A stretch of DNA of 64,000 nt, from the NCBI GenBank assembly GCA_027943335.1, contig BSBK01005141.1, positions 124,001-188,000 of the forward strand, in the 5' to 3' direction. Source of the stretch: Chamaecyparis obtusa. Its lineage: Eukaryota > Streptophyta > Pinopsida > Cupressales > Cupressaceae. A program made the position numbers and the translations under genes. Each line of letters starts with the position of its first letter. Positions within the stretch are counted from its first letter, which is position 1. The notes under the pieces are model-generated. The model made no database searches. It was not told where the DNA came from and saw only the letters and a program-made list of their open reading frames with translations. Shown here in pieces: positions 35,381-47,372 of the stretch.

Positions 35381-36355
35381 TCACTTTATCCACTGCACTA
35401 AATTCTCATCTTTCCTTTCTACAACTGACAGAAAATGACTCTGACCATCTTCTCCATTGTCGATTACACCAATACTTTGGTGAATCATATCTTCTCTAGA
35501 CTTACTAATCAACTCGACACCATCTACATCTCTTTGTGTCACTAGTGTCATCATTTGTTGCACTGTCTTTGTCAGAAAGTCCATCTGCCTCTTAATCTCT
35601 GTAAATTCCTCACATATATCATTCTCTTTCAAAATTGACTCCCTTTCAGCCATAGGAATAGGTTCATCCACTCTCTGCTCTTGATGTTTGTCACTATCAC
35701 AAGGACAACCCCTGATAACTCCATATCCACTAACCCTAACTTCCTGCAAAGGTAAAAACTTATGCCTAGATCCACCATGAATTACCACATATGTATTTGC
35801 ATGATCATCAAACAAAACATGCCTATCAAACTGCCAAGGTCTCCTGAGCAAAAAATGACAAGCACCCATAGGCAATATATCACATAATATTTCATCATGA
35901 TAAGATCCAATCTCAAAAGTAACCAAGCATTGCTCTTCAATCCTAACCTTAAACACATCTTGTATCCAACTAATTTGATAAGGATTAGGGTGTTTCTTCC
36001 TTTCCAAATTCAACTTACTAACCATCTCTTCTGAAACAAATTTTTCAGAACTGCCACCATCAACTATAACATTACATACCTTATTCTTGCACTTACATAT
36101 GGTTTTGAACAAATTTCTTCTTTTTATTGGTTCATTAGCACATGTAGCCAACCTCCTAGTGATAAGAAATTCACCTTTTTTTGCAACATTCTCAATGTCT
36201 TCTTTGGTAGTTAGTGCAACTCTTTCTAGGACATTGAAAACTTCTATGACCCTCTTCACCACACTAAAAACAAATACTAGTGAACTCATTTTTCCATCTC
36301 CCTCTCTGTCCATTATTGTAGTTCTTAGTGACTTGACCACTGCCAGATCCTTCAT
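35381..36355 (-). pseudogene. Element D protease region
   Basis: 324 open codons. Residues ~85-200 form a retropepsin-like domain: a short Cys-rich entry (CKCKNKVCN), active-site segment VIVDGGSSEKF, then PYQISWIQDVFKV, a block with DILPMGACHFLLRRPWQFDRH, and HKFLPL. The order and words are typical of chromovirus-type plant gypsy proteases; the clade is not resolved. The C-terminal ~100 residues are a charged linker that would lead into RT, but the frame ends next to the 3' LTR. No upstream start is certain: the frame was probably part of a gag-pro fusion. Confidence 0.75.
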
Positions 36356-36416
36356 CAGTCTTCTTAGGATTCTCTACCACATTACCTCTAGCAATTATTT
36401 CATTAGTCTTACCACC

Positions 36417-37223
36417 TCAGTTCCTATTATTTTGTCTTCCTTCAAACTTCTTGTTCAGCTTCTCCTCAATCTTCAATGCCATCTGATAAGGATCTCCTAT
36501 AATTGTCATCCAAACAGTAAGTAAGTCTTCTTGAATACTAGGTCTTAAGCCATAAACATACCTAGCAACCTTCTGTTTATCAAATTCAGAATGACCAGTC
36601 CTAATCAAGATTCTGTAAAAATCCTCAGTATACTCCTGTACTAATTTTTTGTTCTACTTCAAGGCTTGCATCTTCTTAAACATATCTAACTCATAATCCA
36701 CTAGGATGAATTTCTTTTTCAACTTGTCAACCATTCGGTTCCATCTAGTCATCTTTTCTTTTCCTCTCCTACTTATTTCCAATTGAACTTCTCTCCACCA
36801 AATATTTGCATGACCCTTCAGCTTAGTCTTTGCAAATCAAACTCTATCAAGATCTTCTATTTCTTCATACTCAAAGTACTCATCTATCTCATTAATCCAA
36901 TCAATCAACTCTTCTAGCCTAAGGCTTCTAGCAAATGTAGAAACTTTGGTCTTAGGTATTTTCCCAATCTTAGACATAGCCTTTAGGATTCTATTCTCCT
37001 CTGGATCCCTGGCTTCTTCTATAGCTTCTTCAAAGTGATCTTCCTCAGACTCATCATCACTGTCATCCTTCAATGTAGTCTTCTTTCTCAATTCCTCTTG
37101 TAGATCTTGCACTTGTTTCTGCAAAACCCTAAAATCATCAAGATTGAATTTTCTAGCAGGTTCTTCCTCTGAGATCTCATGAGCTCTCCTTAGAGGTATC
37201 TTCAATCCAAGGTCCTGGTGCAA
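36417..37223 (-). pseudogene. Element D gag, decayed
   Basis: Two open pieces on the minus strand: 37223-36837 (128 codons) and 36608-36417 (63 codons), with broken sequence between. The first has a coiled-coil-like heptad region (FRVLQKQVQDLQEELRKK), an acidic run (DDSDDESEEDHFEEAIEEA) and the gag block LEELIDWINEIDEYFEYEEI. The second has VARYVYGLRPSIQEDL, a common gag motif of plant chromoviruses, followed by a basic tail. It would form the particle. Stops and frameshifts prevent a full product. Confidence 0.7.
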
Positions 37224-37265
37224 ACTACCTCACCCTCAATGATCTGTCCACACACTTAGGATCTT

Positions 37266-37280
37266 CAAGCTCTAACACCA
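37266..37280 (-). promoter_or_regulatory. Primer-binding site of element D
   Basis: Read on the minus strand, TGGTGTTAGAGCTTG lies five bases inside the 5' LTR. It differs by two transitions from the initiator tRNA-Met type site TGGTATCAGAGC that is common in plant LTR elements. Confidence 0.7.
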
Positions 37281-37285
37281 CTTTA

Positions 37286-38341
37286 TGTAGGGCAGGGATG
37301 GAGTATCCAAGAATGGATGCTCCAAACCTACACCAACACTTACAATAACAACAAGCACAACAAAATATAAAAATATAATGCTTCAAAACAAAATTTCATT
37401 CAACATGCCCAACTATGAGGCCTTTCAAGTTTTGGCCTTGACCACTTGATGCAGGGAAGGGATGGAGTATCCAAGAATGGATGGTCCAAACCTACACCAA
37501 CACTTATAATAACAACAAGCATAGTGAAATATAAGAATATAATGCTTTAAAACAAAATTTCATTCAACATGCTCGACTGTGAGGCCTTCTGGGTTTCAGC
37601 CTTGTACAATGAAATTACAAAGTATCTTAGCAATCTCCTCACTAGTCTAGCTCTGAAATACATCAGCAACTGATCAAAACACAAAGGCAGATCTAAACTT
37701 GAGCTCACAAGCCTCCAAGCAATCTCCTTATCTCTAATCATGCAAACCACTAGCTCTGCTATTACAATATCAGATAAATATCTGATCTTTGAGATCTCAC
37801 AAGACCCAATTATGGTTCTACTCTACTCTTATCTACTACTCTTCTATCATCTACTTACCACCTCCTTTCTCTACATGAACCAAGGCTCTCAATATATAAC
37901 CAACTAAGCCACAAGTTGACCAGTCAGGTATTAATTACATTATAGGTCCAGCCTAAAGAGAGATACCAAAACTAAAGACATAAATAACAAAACATGATGT
38001 GAAGATAGATTTTGACCCACACAAGATCCAAGAACATATCCCAAACCACACAAGCTCCAATTTCCCCGCATAGAACCATGCAAGACAAAATACCACACGT
38101 TTCATGAGAGAAACTGGCAGAAAATTGATACCCAAGGAAAATGAAGATAACTCCTAGATTCGATTGAATTAGGATGTGCGATCTTAGGATAGTGCTGTAG
38201 AATAGGTCCACTACACTATATTAACTTCGCAAGGAAAGAAACCAACATCATCAATGACTACTAAACAAACATCAGATAGGTACAAGAATAAAAAATGTTT
38301 TTGGTGATGCAAGATTGCTCAAGGCTCGAGATGCTCCTACA
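37286..38341 (-). repeat. Element D 5' LTR (right on the + strand)
   Basis: On the + strand it starts TGTAGGGCAGGG and ends GATGCTCCTACA, with terminal inverted TGTAGG/CCTACA. It carries the same 164-base internal tandem duplication (words at 37295 and 37459). A TATATA box on the minus strand lies near 37892-37898. Confidence 0.85.
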
Positions 38342-38346
38342 TCAAA
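38342..38346 (+). repeat. Target-site duplication of element D, right copy
   Basis: TCAAA, matching 34198-34202. Confidence 0.85.
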
Positions 38347-39882
38347 ATGGAAACCTAGAAGTCCTTTGGAGTTCTCTAAGGATTATCATGCAATGGATCA
38401 CACCTATCATACAAGAAATAATCCTCAACCTTCTAATCCAATTGTTTCTACTTCTCTCCCACCTTCTCAATTTGTTCTGCCTGCTCGATCTCATCTTCCT
38501 CAAAATCCTTGAAAGGAGTATGAATTGGTAGAAAAACTTTGTAATACGCCTGCCAAGATTTCTCTTTGGGAAATTCTTCAAACTTCTCATACATATCATG
38601 AAGCCTTGCAAGAAGCTTTAACCACTCTTCCAACTCCACCTCCTAATCAAGATAACATCAATTCCTTTTCACAATGAATGAATGCTACTCCTATCTCACC
38701 TCAAATTGTGTTTATTCAAGATGATTTACCTCCTAAATAAGTTCAAGATTGATATGATGCCCTTATGGTATCTGTCCTTATCAATGGTAATATCATTTGT
38801 AGGACCTTAATTTATAATGCATTTGGGCTAAATGTTTGTAGTATGGACATGTTGAAAGAAATCAAAGATGGCATTTCAACCATTAAACCTGATAATATTA
38901 CTATTCATGGATTTGATAATATTGCTAAGAAAATAATAGGCATAATCACTTTACCTATTAAAGTAGGTCTGGTTATTATAGATACTCCTATTTATGTGAT
39001 GCATGGACCTTTTAATTACAATATTTTTTGGGTAGAACTTGGTTACATACTATGCATATTGTTCCTCCAACTCTTCATTGAAAAGTCAAATTCCTCTATA
39101 ATAATGTGATGTACACTCTTCATGTGCATGATAGAACTAATAGTTTTTTAAAAACATAATCCACTAAAACCTTTGATTCTATTAATAAAAATAAGACCTT
39201 GATTCTAAAACTAATTCTCAACCTAGGGAAGGTCCTCCTTCCTCTAGTTCTCTTTCAAATGACAATTGGGGTCCCTTATATTTCACACCAACTTTTATTA
39301 GAGAATGAAAAGTTTCAAACCTTCACTCTATGCAATCTAAATATGAAAAAGAATTCAAAACAAATCCTCTTTCTAGTGATCTTAGTACCAATCTTGTCAC
39401 TACTTCTGCTCCTAACGAATCTCAATAAACTATCATACCTGATTGTGATGACATAGTAACTAACATAGCTCCATTAACTCTTTTTGATATGGATTCTCGT
39501 TATGCTCCTCGATATAATTTATTAGCACAGAATGGATTCGATGGGAATGGATGTGGTAAGAACGAACAAGGAATTCAAATGCCCTTAGGAAAAAAGGGGC
39601 ATGAGCATTCTTATGGATTAGGATTTAATCCTTATAGGCAGCCAAAAATAATTATTGTTAAAATAATCATGAATAATATTTCAAAACATGATCTAAGATG
39701 TGTGCAAAAAAGTGTTGAGAATAGTAATAAAATTATGGAATAATTTGGTTTTGAATCTCCTTTTTCCACGTCCTCTCCTTCTTCATTCAATTTTAATCAA
39801 GAAATAATTTTGCCTAAACTTCTTCATGCTAAGGTGATTACTAGACCTAAATACAAAAAAAAAAACATAGTCAACATCTTAT
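38347..39882 (+). pseudogene. Element G gag end, protease and G-patch-like segment
   Basis: Continues the reading frame broken by D (FSKDYHAMDHTYHTRN...; PAKISLWEILQTS at about 38550). From 38765 a protease-like stretch has YNAFGLNVCSMDML where relatives have IDGGAGLNICSLSLL, so the catalytic Asp appears lost, then LPIKVGLVIIDTPIYV. Near 39489-39650 a G-patch-like run (NGFDGNGCGKNEQGIQMPLG, then YGLGF) matches the segment after protease in A, C and E. It is cut at 39882 by the LTR of B. Confidence 0.65.
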
Positions 39883-40898
39883 TGTATGCACCCTAAAATG
39901 GTTGCCTAGACTTTGGGCCCCCATTCAACAATTTATCAAATCCCTGAATCAATATTTTCAAAAATCAACATTTTATCAATTATATCAATTTCCTTGATCA
40001 AGTCCCATTTTATCATTTTTGATTATTTGCCTTTGGCTAACCATTTTATCCTAAGTCTTTATTTATTTAAAAGGAATATTTCCTCCCCTTTTAATAAATA
40101 AAAAGCCCCCACTTTTTTTCTTATCCTAAGTTGCACAAATAAAACATTATTCTTATTTTATAAAAAGAGAAAAAGAAGTTTTTGTCTCATATGGACACAA
40201 AAGTCAACTCTTATTTTCTCATTGGAGGATATTTGTGCACATGGATTGCTCCTCTTTCAAGCTCCACCCTTGATTAAATCTTTTGCCTCTTAATCTCCAC
40301 AGTCCATTCTTTCTCATTTCCTATAAAAGAAGAGCTCTCTTCCTCATTTTCATATGCATTCTTGAATACTAATGTTATGTTGCAGGTTTTCTAGGTCACT
40401 TTGGAGCTTTTGAAGATTTGGAGCATTCTTGGCTTTTGCATCTACATTCGATTCTTAGTTTCATTCATGCATAGTAGCTTCATGTTTATGCTTTCATAGT
40501 TTAGATTTCCTTTCAAGCTTTAGAGTAACTCATCTAGTTTAACTAGGAAGGCTTGGTAATACTTGTACTTTCCTTTTCTAGCATAGCTTGTATTTTCATT
40601 TCCATAGCCTAGCTTTCATCTCTCATTTCTAGCTTGCATATTCATCTTAATCTAGCTTGCATTTGCATTTCATAGTGATTCTTGGGGATATTGGCATTCT
40701 TGCCCTTGTCTTCATTTGAATCTCTCATTGTGTGGTTGACTAGCAAGGTCATTAGCTTAATAGCTCTAGCTGAGAGCAAATTTTAAATAATCTTGCAACT
40801 TCATACATAGAGAGCTCTAGGTCACTTTCTAAGGTTTCCTATTCTTGGATTCCCTTGGATATAATGACTTAGAGAAGTACACCATTTGAGTGTGTACA
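39883..40898 (+). repeat. Element B 5' LTR
   Basis: It begins TGTATGCACC, identical to the start of C's LTR, and ends GTGTGTACA like A's LTR. It is 1016 bp with a TATA box at 40322-40328. No 3' LTR partner is in the window, so age and target duplication cannot be read; the left flank is CTTAT. Confidence 0.8.
40322..40328 (+). promoter_or_regulatory. TATA box in element B LTR
   Basis: TATAAAA is followed by GAAGAGCTCTC, as in element A. Confidence 0.6.
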
Positions 40899-40902
40899 TT
40901 TT

Positions 40903-40920
40903 TGGTGCCCACCATGGGGT
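40903..40920 (+). promoter_or_regulatory. Primer-binding site of element B, decayed
   Basis: TGGTGCCCACCATGGGGT. It differs from C's TGGCGCCCACCGTGGGGC by three transitions; the two internal ones are at CpG sites. Confidence 0.65.
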
Positions 40921-41587
40921 AGAGCATTATTGTTTTGTCCTTAATTTTCTGCATTTTCATCAAATTTTCATCAAATTTTAGCTTCATTTTCAGCTCTTGG
41001 GTTTTTCAGTCTCAAATTATCATGCAATAGTTTTCCAGTATCGCGCGATAGTTCACGTATGGTGGTGCAATACTTTACCAGTTAAAGTATCACTCTATTT
41101 GAGACATTTTGTCACCCACCAGTATAGCGAAGGATCACCCATAAATATATTATCACCCCAGTATACTGTAAAGTATCATGTGATATTTTTGGTGATTGTA
41201 CTATCACTTGTACTTGGCAGTGAGTTGTTTTTCTTGGTTCTTTCTTGCTGAGTTTTGATCTAGTTAGCTTGCTGGTTTAGTTTGCTATGGTTAGATGGAT
41301 TTAATTTGTAGATTTCACTTGGATTTTGGTTTTGCTAACCTTGTGGGGCTAACAAGTTGTGCTTGTAGGTGCTCTCATTGCTTGATTATTTTCTTAAAAG
41401 AATGCATGTCAAAGCTTCAAATGCACAAGGGCTACTAATGGTTTTTGTAGGGCTGCCCAAAGCATAAAAACCAATCAAGTGCTTGTTGTTTATTTCATTT
41501 TCAAGTGTGGCAATTACTAGTTGTTTCATTTCATAGGAACATAATATCTTGTTGTAGGGATTCTTGGGTGGTAGGAGAAGTATGCTC

Positions 41588-41810
41588 TTCACCCTTGTGG
41601 TGAACCAGAAAATCTTGACCCCATCTTTGGATTTTGAAAGCAAGAGGGTAATTGAACATTTGCTTGGTGTGTTTGGGAGAAAACTTTGAGATAGGGGAGT
41701 ATGCTCTTCACCTTTGTGGTGAAACAAAAACCTTGAATCTCATAAGTTGATCCATTCTTTGTTTAGATCTTTAGAATCCTTTAGCGGGCCTGCTCTTAAG
41801 CAATCAAGAG
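41588..41810 (+). promoter_or_regulatory. Leader hairpin trio of element B
   Basis: Hairpin 1: TTCACC-CTTGT-GGTGAA (41588-41604). Hairpin 2: TTCACC-TTTGT-GGTGAA (41707-41723). Hairpin 3: CTCTTAA-GCAA-TCAAGAG (41793-41810), with one mismatch against the perfect stem of A. Hairpins 1 and 2 are each preceded by TATGCTC. Confidence 0.6.
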
Positions 41811-42618
41811 GAACGACCCAAGTGGGGACAAACCTTTTTCCGGCTATTCCAACCCACTATAATCTCAAGGCTATCAAGGACACAAAACCTTGGTAGACGT
41901 AGTACTTGTCTTCGCTTGATGTGAGTACTTGTGGGATTGTGACCATGAGGAAAGTGTTGAGCAAGAATGCTTAAGGTACTCTTGTGGCCGTGAGGTCTGT
42001 TACTTGCCGCAAGGTAAGGAGTCCCTTTGGGGAGCAAGAGGGGTACTATGAATGAAAGCCCTTATTAAGAACCATTAGATAGAAGCCACCCTATTTTTCC
42101 ACTTAGCTTCTTGGTGCAAGGATTGATCCAAGTGGAATAACTCGGATCACCCCAAGATTACTCACCATCTGTGTTCCTTTGGTTGTGTCATTGGCACTTC
42201 CATGAAAAAGCCAATATCTATTGTGGGCAAACACTTTGTGTGAGGCAATGGAGCATCAAGTGTGGGCCAATTTGTTAAGTATTAAGCCATTGTCTTTTTA
42301 GGCTAGAAAGTGCTTGAAGTGTTCTCATTGTGATATACCTGTGTAAACATTCTTGGATATTCAACATCACGGTAGTGTTCATAGGCTTTTTTCAATTTTG
42401 ATATCATAATTTCTTGTCTTGGAAAGGTTGATTTTGCCCTTGTTCCAAGTCTTTGAAGACATGTTTGATCACCTACTATTTGCAAACCTGTCAATTTACT
42501 GCTATCACTGTGATTGAGACTAAAAAAAACTAATCCTCAAACTAAAATTTGGACCAAATTGCCTTAAAAATTGAGATTTTGACACTCACTGGTCAAGAAT
42601 CGTATGGCACTAGAATAG

Positions 42619-42785
42619 TATCACTCTCTGTCTTGGAAAATATCACGTGATAGTTCACCACTGGAAGACTATCACCTTGCTTGGTTGGAAAGTATCCTCC
42701 GAGCTGCTTGGAAATTATCGCCCTACTTAACGTGAAGTATCACCTGGTCTGAAACTGTCACCCTATTAGCCTGGAAAATATCACC
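42619..42785 (+). repeat. TATCACC 23-base periodic array in leader B
   Basis: Copies start at 42670, 42693, 42716, 42738, 42756 and 42779, spaced 23, 23, 22, 18 and 23, exactly as in A. Confidence 0.6.
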
Positions 42786-43282
42786 CATAATCTTTTTGCT
42801 GTTTGCCTAATTCATGCAATTTTTAGTCTTCTCTTAGTTGACCAAATTTTAGTAAGTTTCGTACCCTGCAACTGAAAGCTTATTTGTACCTCAGGTTTTT
42901 TGGCTCTAGACATCTTGAGTTAGTAGCCTTTAACTTCACCAAAGATTTTTCTTGTCATTAGTAAGTTAGGAATCATCCTTTTTGACAAGATTCACCTTTA
43001 GATTCCTTGATTGCATACTTGGAGAGTTTGAGTACTCTTTTGTCCAAATCCACTTTCATATAAACTCAATTTCAATATATTTTGGTTAAATCATCCTCCT
43101 GATCCATATGTGCTAGGATACTGGAATCCTTTTGTTATGCACCATTGTGGCAGTGTTGATTTATACCTTTTGTCAACTTTCTATTTCATCATCTCTCTTT
43201 TGGATGATTGAATATTTTCACTATCCTAGTTTGACAATTAGCGATTCATAAGGTTATTTTCTCACTAAGGGTCTTTTCTTTC

Positions 43283-45900
43283 ATGCCGGTTACAACAAGA
43301 TACCAAGTGGGTCAAGGAAAACAACCTCAAGTAGTTTTTGAACAATTACCTTTAGTCCAAACTCATCAAAAGTGAAAGGGTAAGGAACCCGTCTTCGATC
43401 AATCTCCTAGGAGTGCTTCAGAAGTTTGGTTTGAGCCTAGGAGTAGCCTTAGTGAGTTGAGTACTTCTCTACCATCCTCTCAATCAAATATGGGCATGAG
43501 CTACACTTTGACTAGGAGATAAAGAGAAGCAATAGATCAAACTCTTGATGACATTTTTCAGAGACATGGGGGTAACATATCGTTCAATGATGACAATCAA
43601 CCTGAATCACCCCCTATTAATTCAAGGTATCTGGATGCTCATCAATGAGCCAAAAGACACCATACATAAGCTCATCAAGATGCACGATCACAACATGAAG
43701 ACCAAAACAACCAATCTTGTGATGCTCATGTGAATGTAGCTAACTTGTTCAATCATTCAAGGCCAAGCTCTCCACTAAAAACAACCTCAAGATATACAAG
43801 TGAGAGGCTAAATGTTACTGAGCAAGAAAAACAAGCCTTCTTAAATGAACAAGCTGCAAAAGAAGAAAGATTTAGGCTCCTAGAGGAGGAATAATGAGTT
43901 TTCTTGGACATAGAGAGAAGGGCCACACAAGAAGAACAAGATAGAATCCTAGCCCAACAACTTAATGCACAATTCAACAATAGGGGTACCAACAGTGGAT
44001 ATGACTCTCCACCCTCTACTCCATCAAGAACCCCAAGAAGTAGAAGGCGGTCAAGGACTCCTTCAAGATCTCCTAGTCCTAGAGGGAGAAGAATTTCACA
44101 ACATAGGAGAAGAACACCTCCTAAGAACTCAAGACAACCCTCCCAATGAGCTCATCATGGCTCTCAACATGAAGTAGTACAAGTTTTGACGATCAAGATT
44201 TTATGAGAATGCAACAAGAACCACTATTCCAACAATACATGGAAAGGTACCTTGATCAAAATAAGGATAAGTTCCTAGAGAACTTGATTAATAAAGGTGT
44301 GAGGGTTCCTTATAATTTTGATGTAGATAGGAGAATCAAGAAACAGAGCCCCTCACAAGAAGAAAAATTAAGAAAATCAAGAAAATGATGGAGAAAATGA
44401 TGGCTCCCAAGAGTTCCTTCAACCTTGATTCTATTTGTCCTAATCCTTTTGATAGGAGTGTGAGCATGACAGATTTTCATAGGAAAATTGAATTTCCCCA
44501 ATATGAAAAATATGATGGTAATGGTGACCCACATGATCATGTGTGTCAGTTTTATACTATGAGTTTTGATTTCACCATGAAGATTCCTATCTGATGAGAT
44601 TATTTCCAAGGAGTCTAAAAGGTCAAGCTATGGAGTGGTTTACCAACATAACCCCTCCCATCAAAAATTTTAAAGAACTGGTCCACAGATTTGTGCAACA
44701 TTTGCCTATAATTTATCAAGATTAGTCACCATGCTCGATTTGTGTAATTTGAAATAGAATCAAGGGGAATCTTTCGTTACATTTTTACAAAGGTGGAGAT
44801 GATTATGCTCCTGATATTCTAGGACGATTCCTGAACATGAGAGAATTGATATCATTGTGAGCAATTTAGTACCTAAGATGTGGTATGAGGTTCAGAAGAT
44901 GGTCTTTGATTCATTTGACACCATGGTCGAAACCGCATGTAGAATAGAGGATATCTTAAAAGAACAAGGTATTTTGACTAAACAACATAATAACAACAAT
45001 AGTCAAAATAATAACAATAATCATAAGGACAAACGCAAGAACTCACACTGGAATAAAAATAAGCAAGTAGTCAATGACGGAGTCATTGACTCTTCCTAAC
45101 CAAAGGATCAAGGTGTCCTTCATTTGTCCAGTGCGGTTCAAGCTATGAAGCTTAACACATCCTCTAACCAACAAGAGCATAAATAAAGATATCAAGACAA
45201 ACCCAAAAAGGAAAAGCGATAGTTCTCTAAGTTTGGGGACTCTTATGAGGATGTTTTCAAAACAATTATTGATAAAAATCTTGCACAACCACAAGGTCTA
45301 GCAAAATTTCATATACCTGACATTAAGCCATATTGGTGGAATGAAAAAGCTTACTGCATATTTCATAATGGCATTGGACATGACATAGAACACTGATGGA
45401 AACTTAAACATCTCATTCAAGATCTTATTGAAAATGGCAAGCTTGAGATTGATGGATTGAAAACCAATGCAGATCACAAAGCATTTAAGGAACCTTTGCC
45501 TAAATATGATAAGGGGGAAACCTCTAAACCCAAAGATGGCAAAGCTACAATCAACTACACCTATACATCTGCAGAGAATGTTATCAATATGCTTGAAGCT
45601 GTGGATGAAAATGTCAACATGATGTGAAACAAAGATTCTTATAGTCATGATGTGGACTCTCCTATATTTGATAAAGAACCTATGGTGGTACTTAGAGGTC
45701 CTCAATCTCAAAGGTCATCCCAAGCTCTTAATGCTATCACCAGAAGCCAAGGTCAAGGTCCCGTGGTCATTAGAGGTCCTAATTCTAACCAGCCTGGCAA
45801 ACCAAAGAAAGTGACATCCAAGAATGTCACCACCAAGTCAGCAATCAATCTAGAAATGAGCTACAATCTTGTTGATTAGTTACAAAGAACACCAGCTCAA
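43283..45900 (+). pseudogene. Element B gag, decayed
   Basis: Starts ATGCCGGTTACAACAAG. The N-terminal region is interrupted by stops (near 43375, 43520, 43646 and 43892) but is clearly homologous to C: a coiled-coil-like Glu/Arg-rich segment, then a Ser/Arg-rich block RSRRRSRTPSRSPSPRG (44034-44092). The core continues with QQEPLFQQYMERYLDQNKDK (44209 on), YEKYDGNGDPHDHVCQF (near 44500) and the zinc-knuckle-like YCIFHNGIGHDIEH (near 45354), in which the last Cys position is followed by a stop. It would package RNA. Confidence 0.8.
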
Positions 45901-46420
45901 ATCTCAATTTTTGAGCTCCTAGAGTTGTCTCCAAGACATAAGAGTCTCCTTGAAGATGCTTTGCATACAACCAATGTCCCTAACAACATAGACATTGATC
46001 AATTCCAAAATATGGTAAATCACCTTGCCAACCCACATTACCTCACATTCTCAAAAGAAGATGAAAAAGCCTTGAGCTATCTACATAATCTTGCCCTTCA
46101 CATTGAAGTCATGATTCACAAGACCCGTGTCAGATGTGTGTTGATTGATGGGGGTGCTGGGCTCAATATTTGTTCCTTGAGTTTGTTGAAAATACTAGAT
46201 TACTCAGAGCAAGTTATTGATACTCGCAAGAAAATAACCATCAAAGCCTATGATGAGGCAGAGAGAAGCTCCAAAGGCTTGGCCATCCTTCCTGTCAGGA
46301 TTGGCCCCGTTGAAAAGGACATCTTGTTCCAAATTGTTGATGCCAGTCCTTTAGCCTATAATATTCTGGTTGGTAGACCATGGATCCATGACATGCAAGT
46401 GGTGCCATCCACCTACCACC
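45901..46420 (+). pseudogene. Element B protease, cut by element C
   Basis: Open from 45925 with SPRHKSLLEDALH, then active-site segment LIDGGAGLNICSLSLL (about 46141-46190) and the block ending PLAYNILVGRPWIHDM (46350-46400). The gene is interrupted at VPSTYH; the continuation (QCVKFPYNGVEV) is at 60347. The active-site Asp is intact, so protease itself was undamaged before C inserted. Confidence 0.8.
46416..46420 (+). repeat. Target-site duplication of element C, left copy
   Basis: CCACC, matching 60342-60346. Confidence 0.9.
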
Positions 46421-47368
46421 TGTATGCACCATAAAATGGTCGCCTAGACTTTGGGCCCCATTTATTTAATCTATCGATATCAATTCTTGAATCAATATTT
46501 GTCATACATTCAAATCAAATTTATTGATCAAATCATAAATATTTCAATTTTCCCTAAAGTTTGAATATCCCATCAATTTTTAATTAAAAGAAATATATCC
46601 CTTTTTAATAAATAAAATAATATTATTTAATTGAAATTAATATTCTTTGAATGAAATAATGTTATTTAATTAAAATCCTCTTTTAATTAAATGGTTTTAT
46701 TTTATTGAATTAATATTCATTTCTAAATTATATAATATTACCTTATTTAATTAAAAGAGATATTATTCTTTAAAATTAAATAAATGAAATATTCTCTCAA
46801 AAGATCTCCTGTGATGAAAAAGGAAACAAATTGAATAAAAATAAAAGAAAATAAAATGTAATTCCATTTTATTACAAACCTTCTAAAAATGATGATTGTT
46901 TCCTCTTTTTCATTTATCCCACATTGCTTCTACTTTCACATTCGAATCCAACTTTTCCTATAAAAGGAGACCTCTCATGCTCATTCAATCATCCCGAATT
47001 TTGATATCGAACTTATGCTGCAGAATTTCATAGCTTGTAATCATTTAGCATTTCAACTTGCACATTCACATTTTAGATTAATTACAAATCATTTTAGTTT
47101 AAATCCATTACATATAGCTTAATTTCATTTTCAATAAATTAGTTTAGCTTAGTTTGCATGGCAAATCGTTTAGAATAGTTTCATTTAGATCAACTCGAAT
47201 CTCTCATTCTGAGTTGTATTTGCATGGGTAAAATAGGCTGATCTGAGGGCCACATTCAAACCATGCTCTTCTCAGATAGAGAGCTATGGGTCATTTTGTG
47301 AGAACTCACTGTTGAGCACTCTCGCATACAAGGACTCATAGAAGTGTGATCACACATCTGTGCACACA
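46421..47368 (+). repeat. Element C 5' LTR
   Basis: Starts TGTATGCACC and ends GTGCACACA. TATA box at 46959-46965. The two differences I see from the 3' LTR are a/g near 47090 (ATTACAAATC versus ATTGCAAATC) and c/a near 47161 (GGCAAATCG versus GGAAAATCG). Confidence 0.95.
46959..46965 (+). promoter_or_regulatory. TATA box in element C 5' LTR
   Basis: TATAAAA followed by GGAGACC; the identical box is at 59932-59938 in the 3' LTR. Confidence 0.65.
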
Positions 47369-47372
47369 TTTT

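Larger units (their letters stand above)
34203..38341 (-). mobile_element. Element D: non-autonomous gypsy-type element with gag and protease only
   Basis: It is 4.1 kb with LTRs at 34203-35263 and 37286-38341 and a perfect 5-bp duplication (TCAAA). Read on the minus strand: 5' LTR (right), a primer-binding site like initiator tRNA-Met, gag, protease, then directly the 3' LTR (left). RT, RNase H and integrase are absent and there is no room for them (internal region 2022 bp). It is inserted in the gag of element G. Non-autonomous elements of this kind (gag-bearing terminal-repeat retrotransposons, 'TR-GAG') are known in plants and must be moved by enzymes from another element. The LTRs differ at many sites, so it is old. 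Confidence 0.85.
30361..39882 (+). mobile_element. Element G: gypsy element, 5' part, interrupted by D and truncated by B
   Basis: It opens with a TG...CA LTR, a primer-binding site and a ~1.9 kb leader. A decayed gag N-terminal region (33497-34202), split by element D, continues at 38342 through gag, protease and a G-patch-like segment to 39882, where element B's LTR begins. No 3' LTR is found in the window. The gag/protease/G-patch order resembles A, C and E but the protein is quite diverged, so G is the oldest layer of this nest. Confidence 0.65.
40899..43282 (+). other. Element B leader
   Basis: Non-coding, homologous to A's leader. It contains a perfect 12-base palindrome TATCGCGCGATA at 41039-41050 and loosely repeated TATCAC words around it, the hairpin trio at 41588-41810, and the 23-base TATCACC array at 42619-42785. 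No gene is seen. Confidence 0.7.
39883..46420 (+). mobile_element. Element B: Tat-like gypsy element, 5' part
   Basis: 5' LTR, primer-binding site, 2.4-kb leader, gag and most of protease. Element C is inserted in the protease at 46421; B resumes at 60347 after one copy of the CCACC duplication and ends without RT, integrase or 3' LTR near 60636. Leader and LTR are close to A; gag and protease are close to C. B itself is inserted in G. Many stops in gag make it inactive. Confidence 0.85.
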
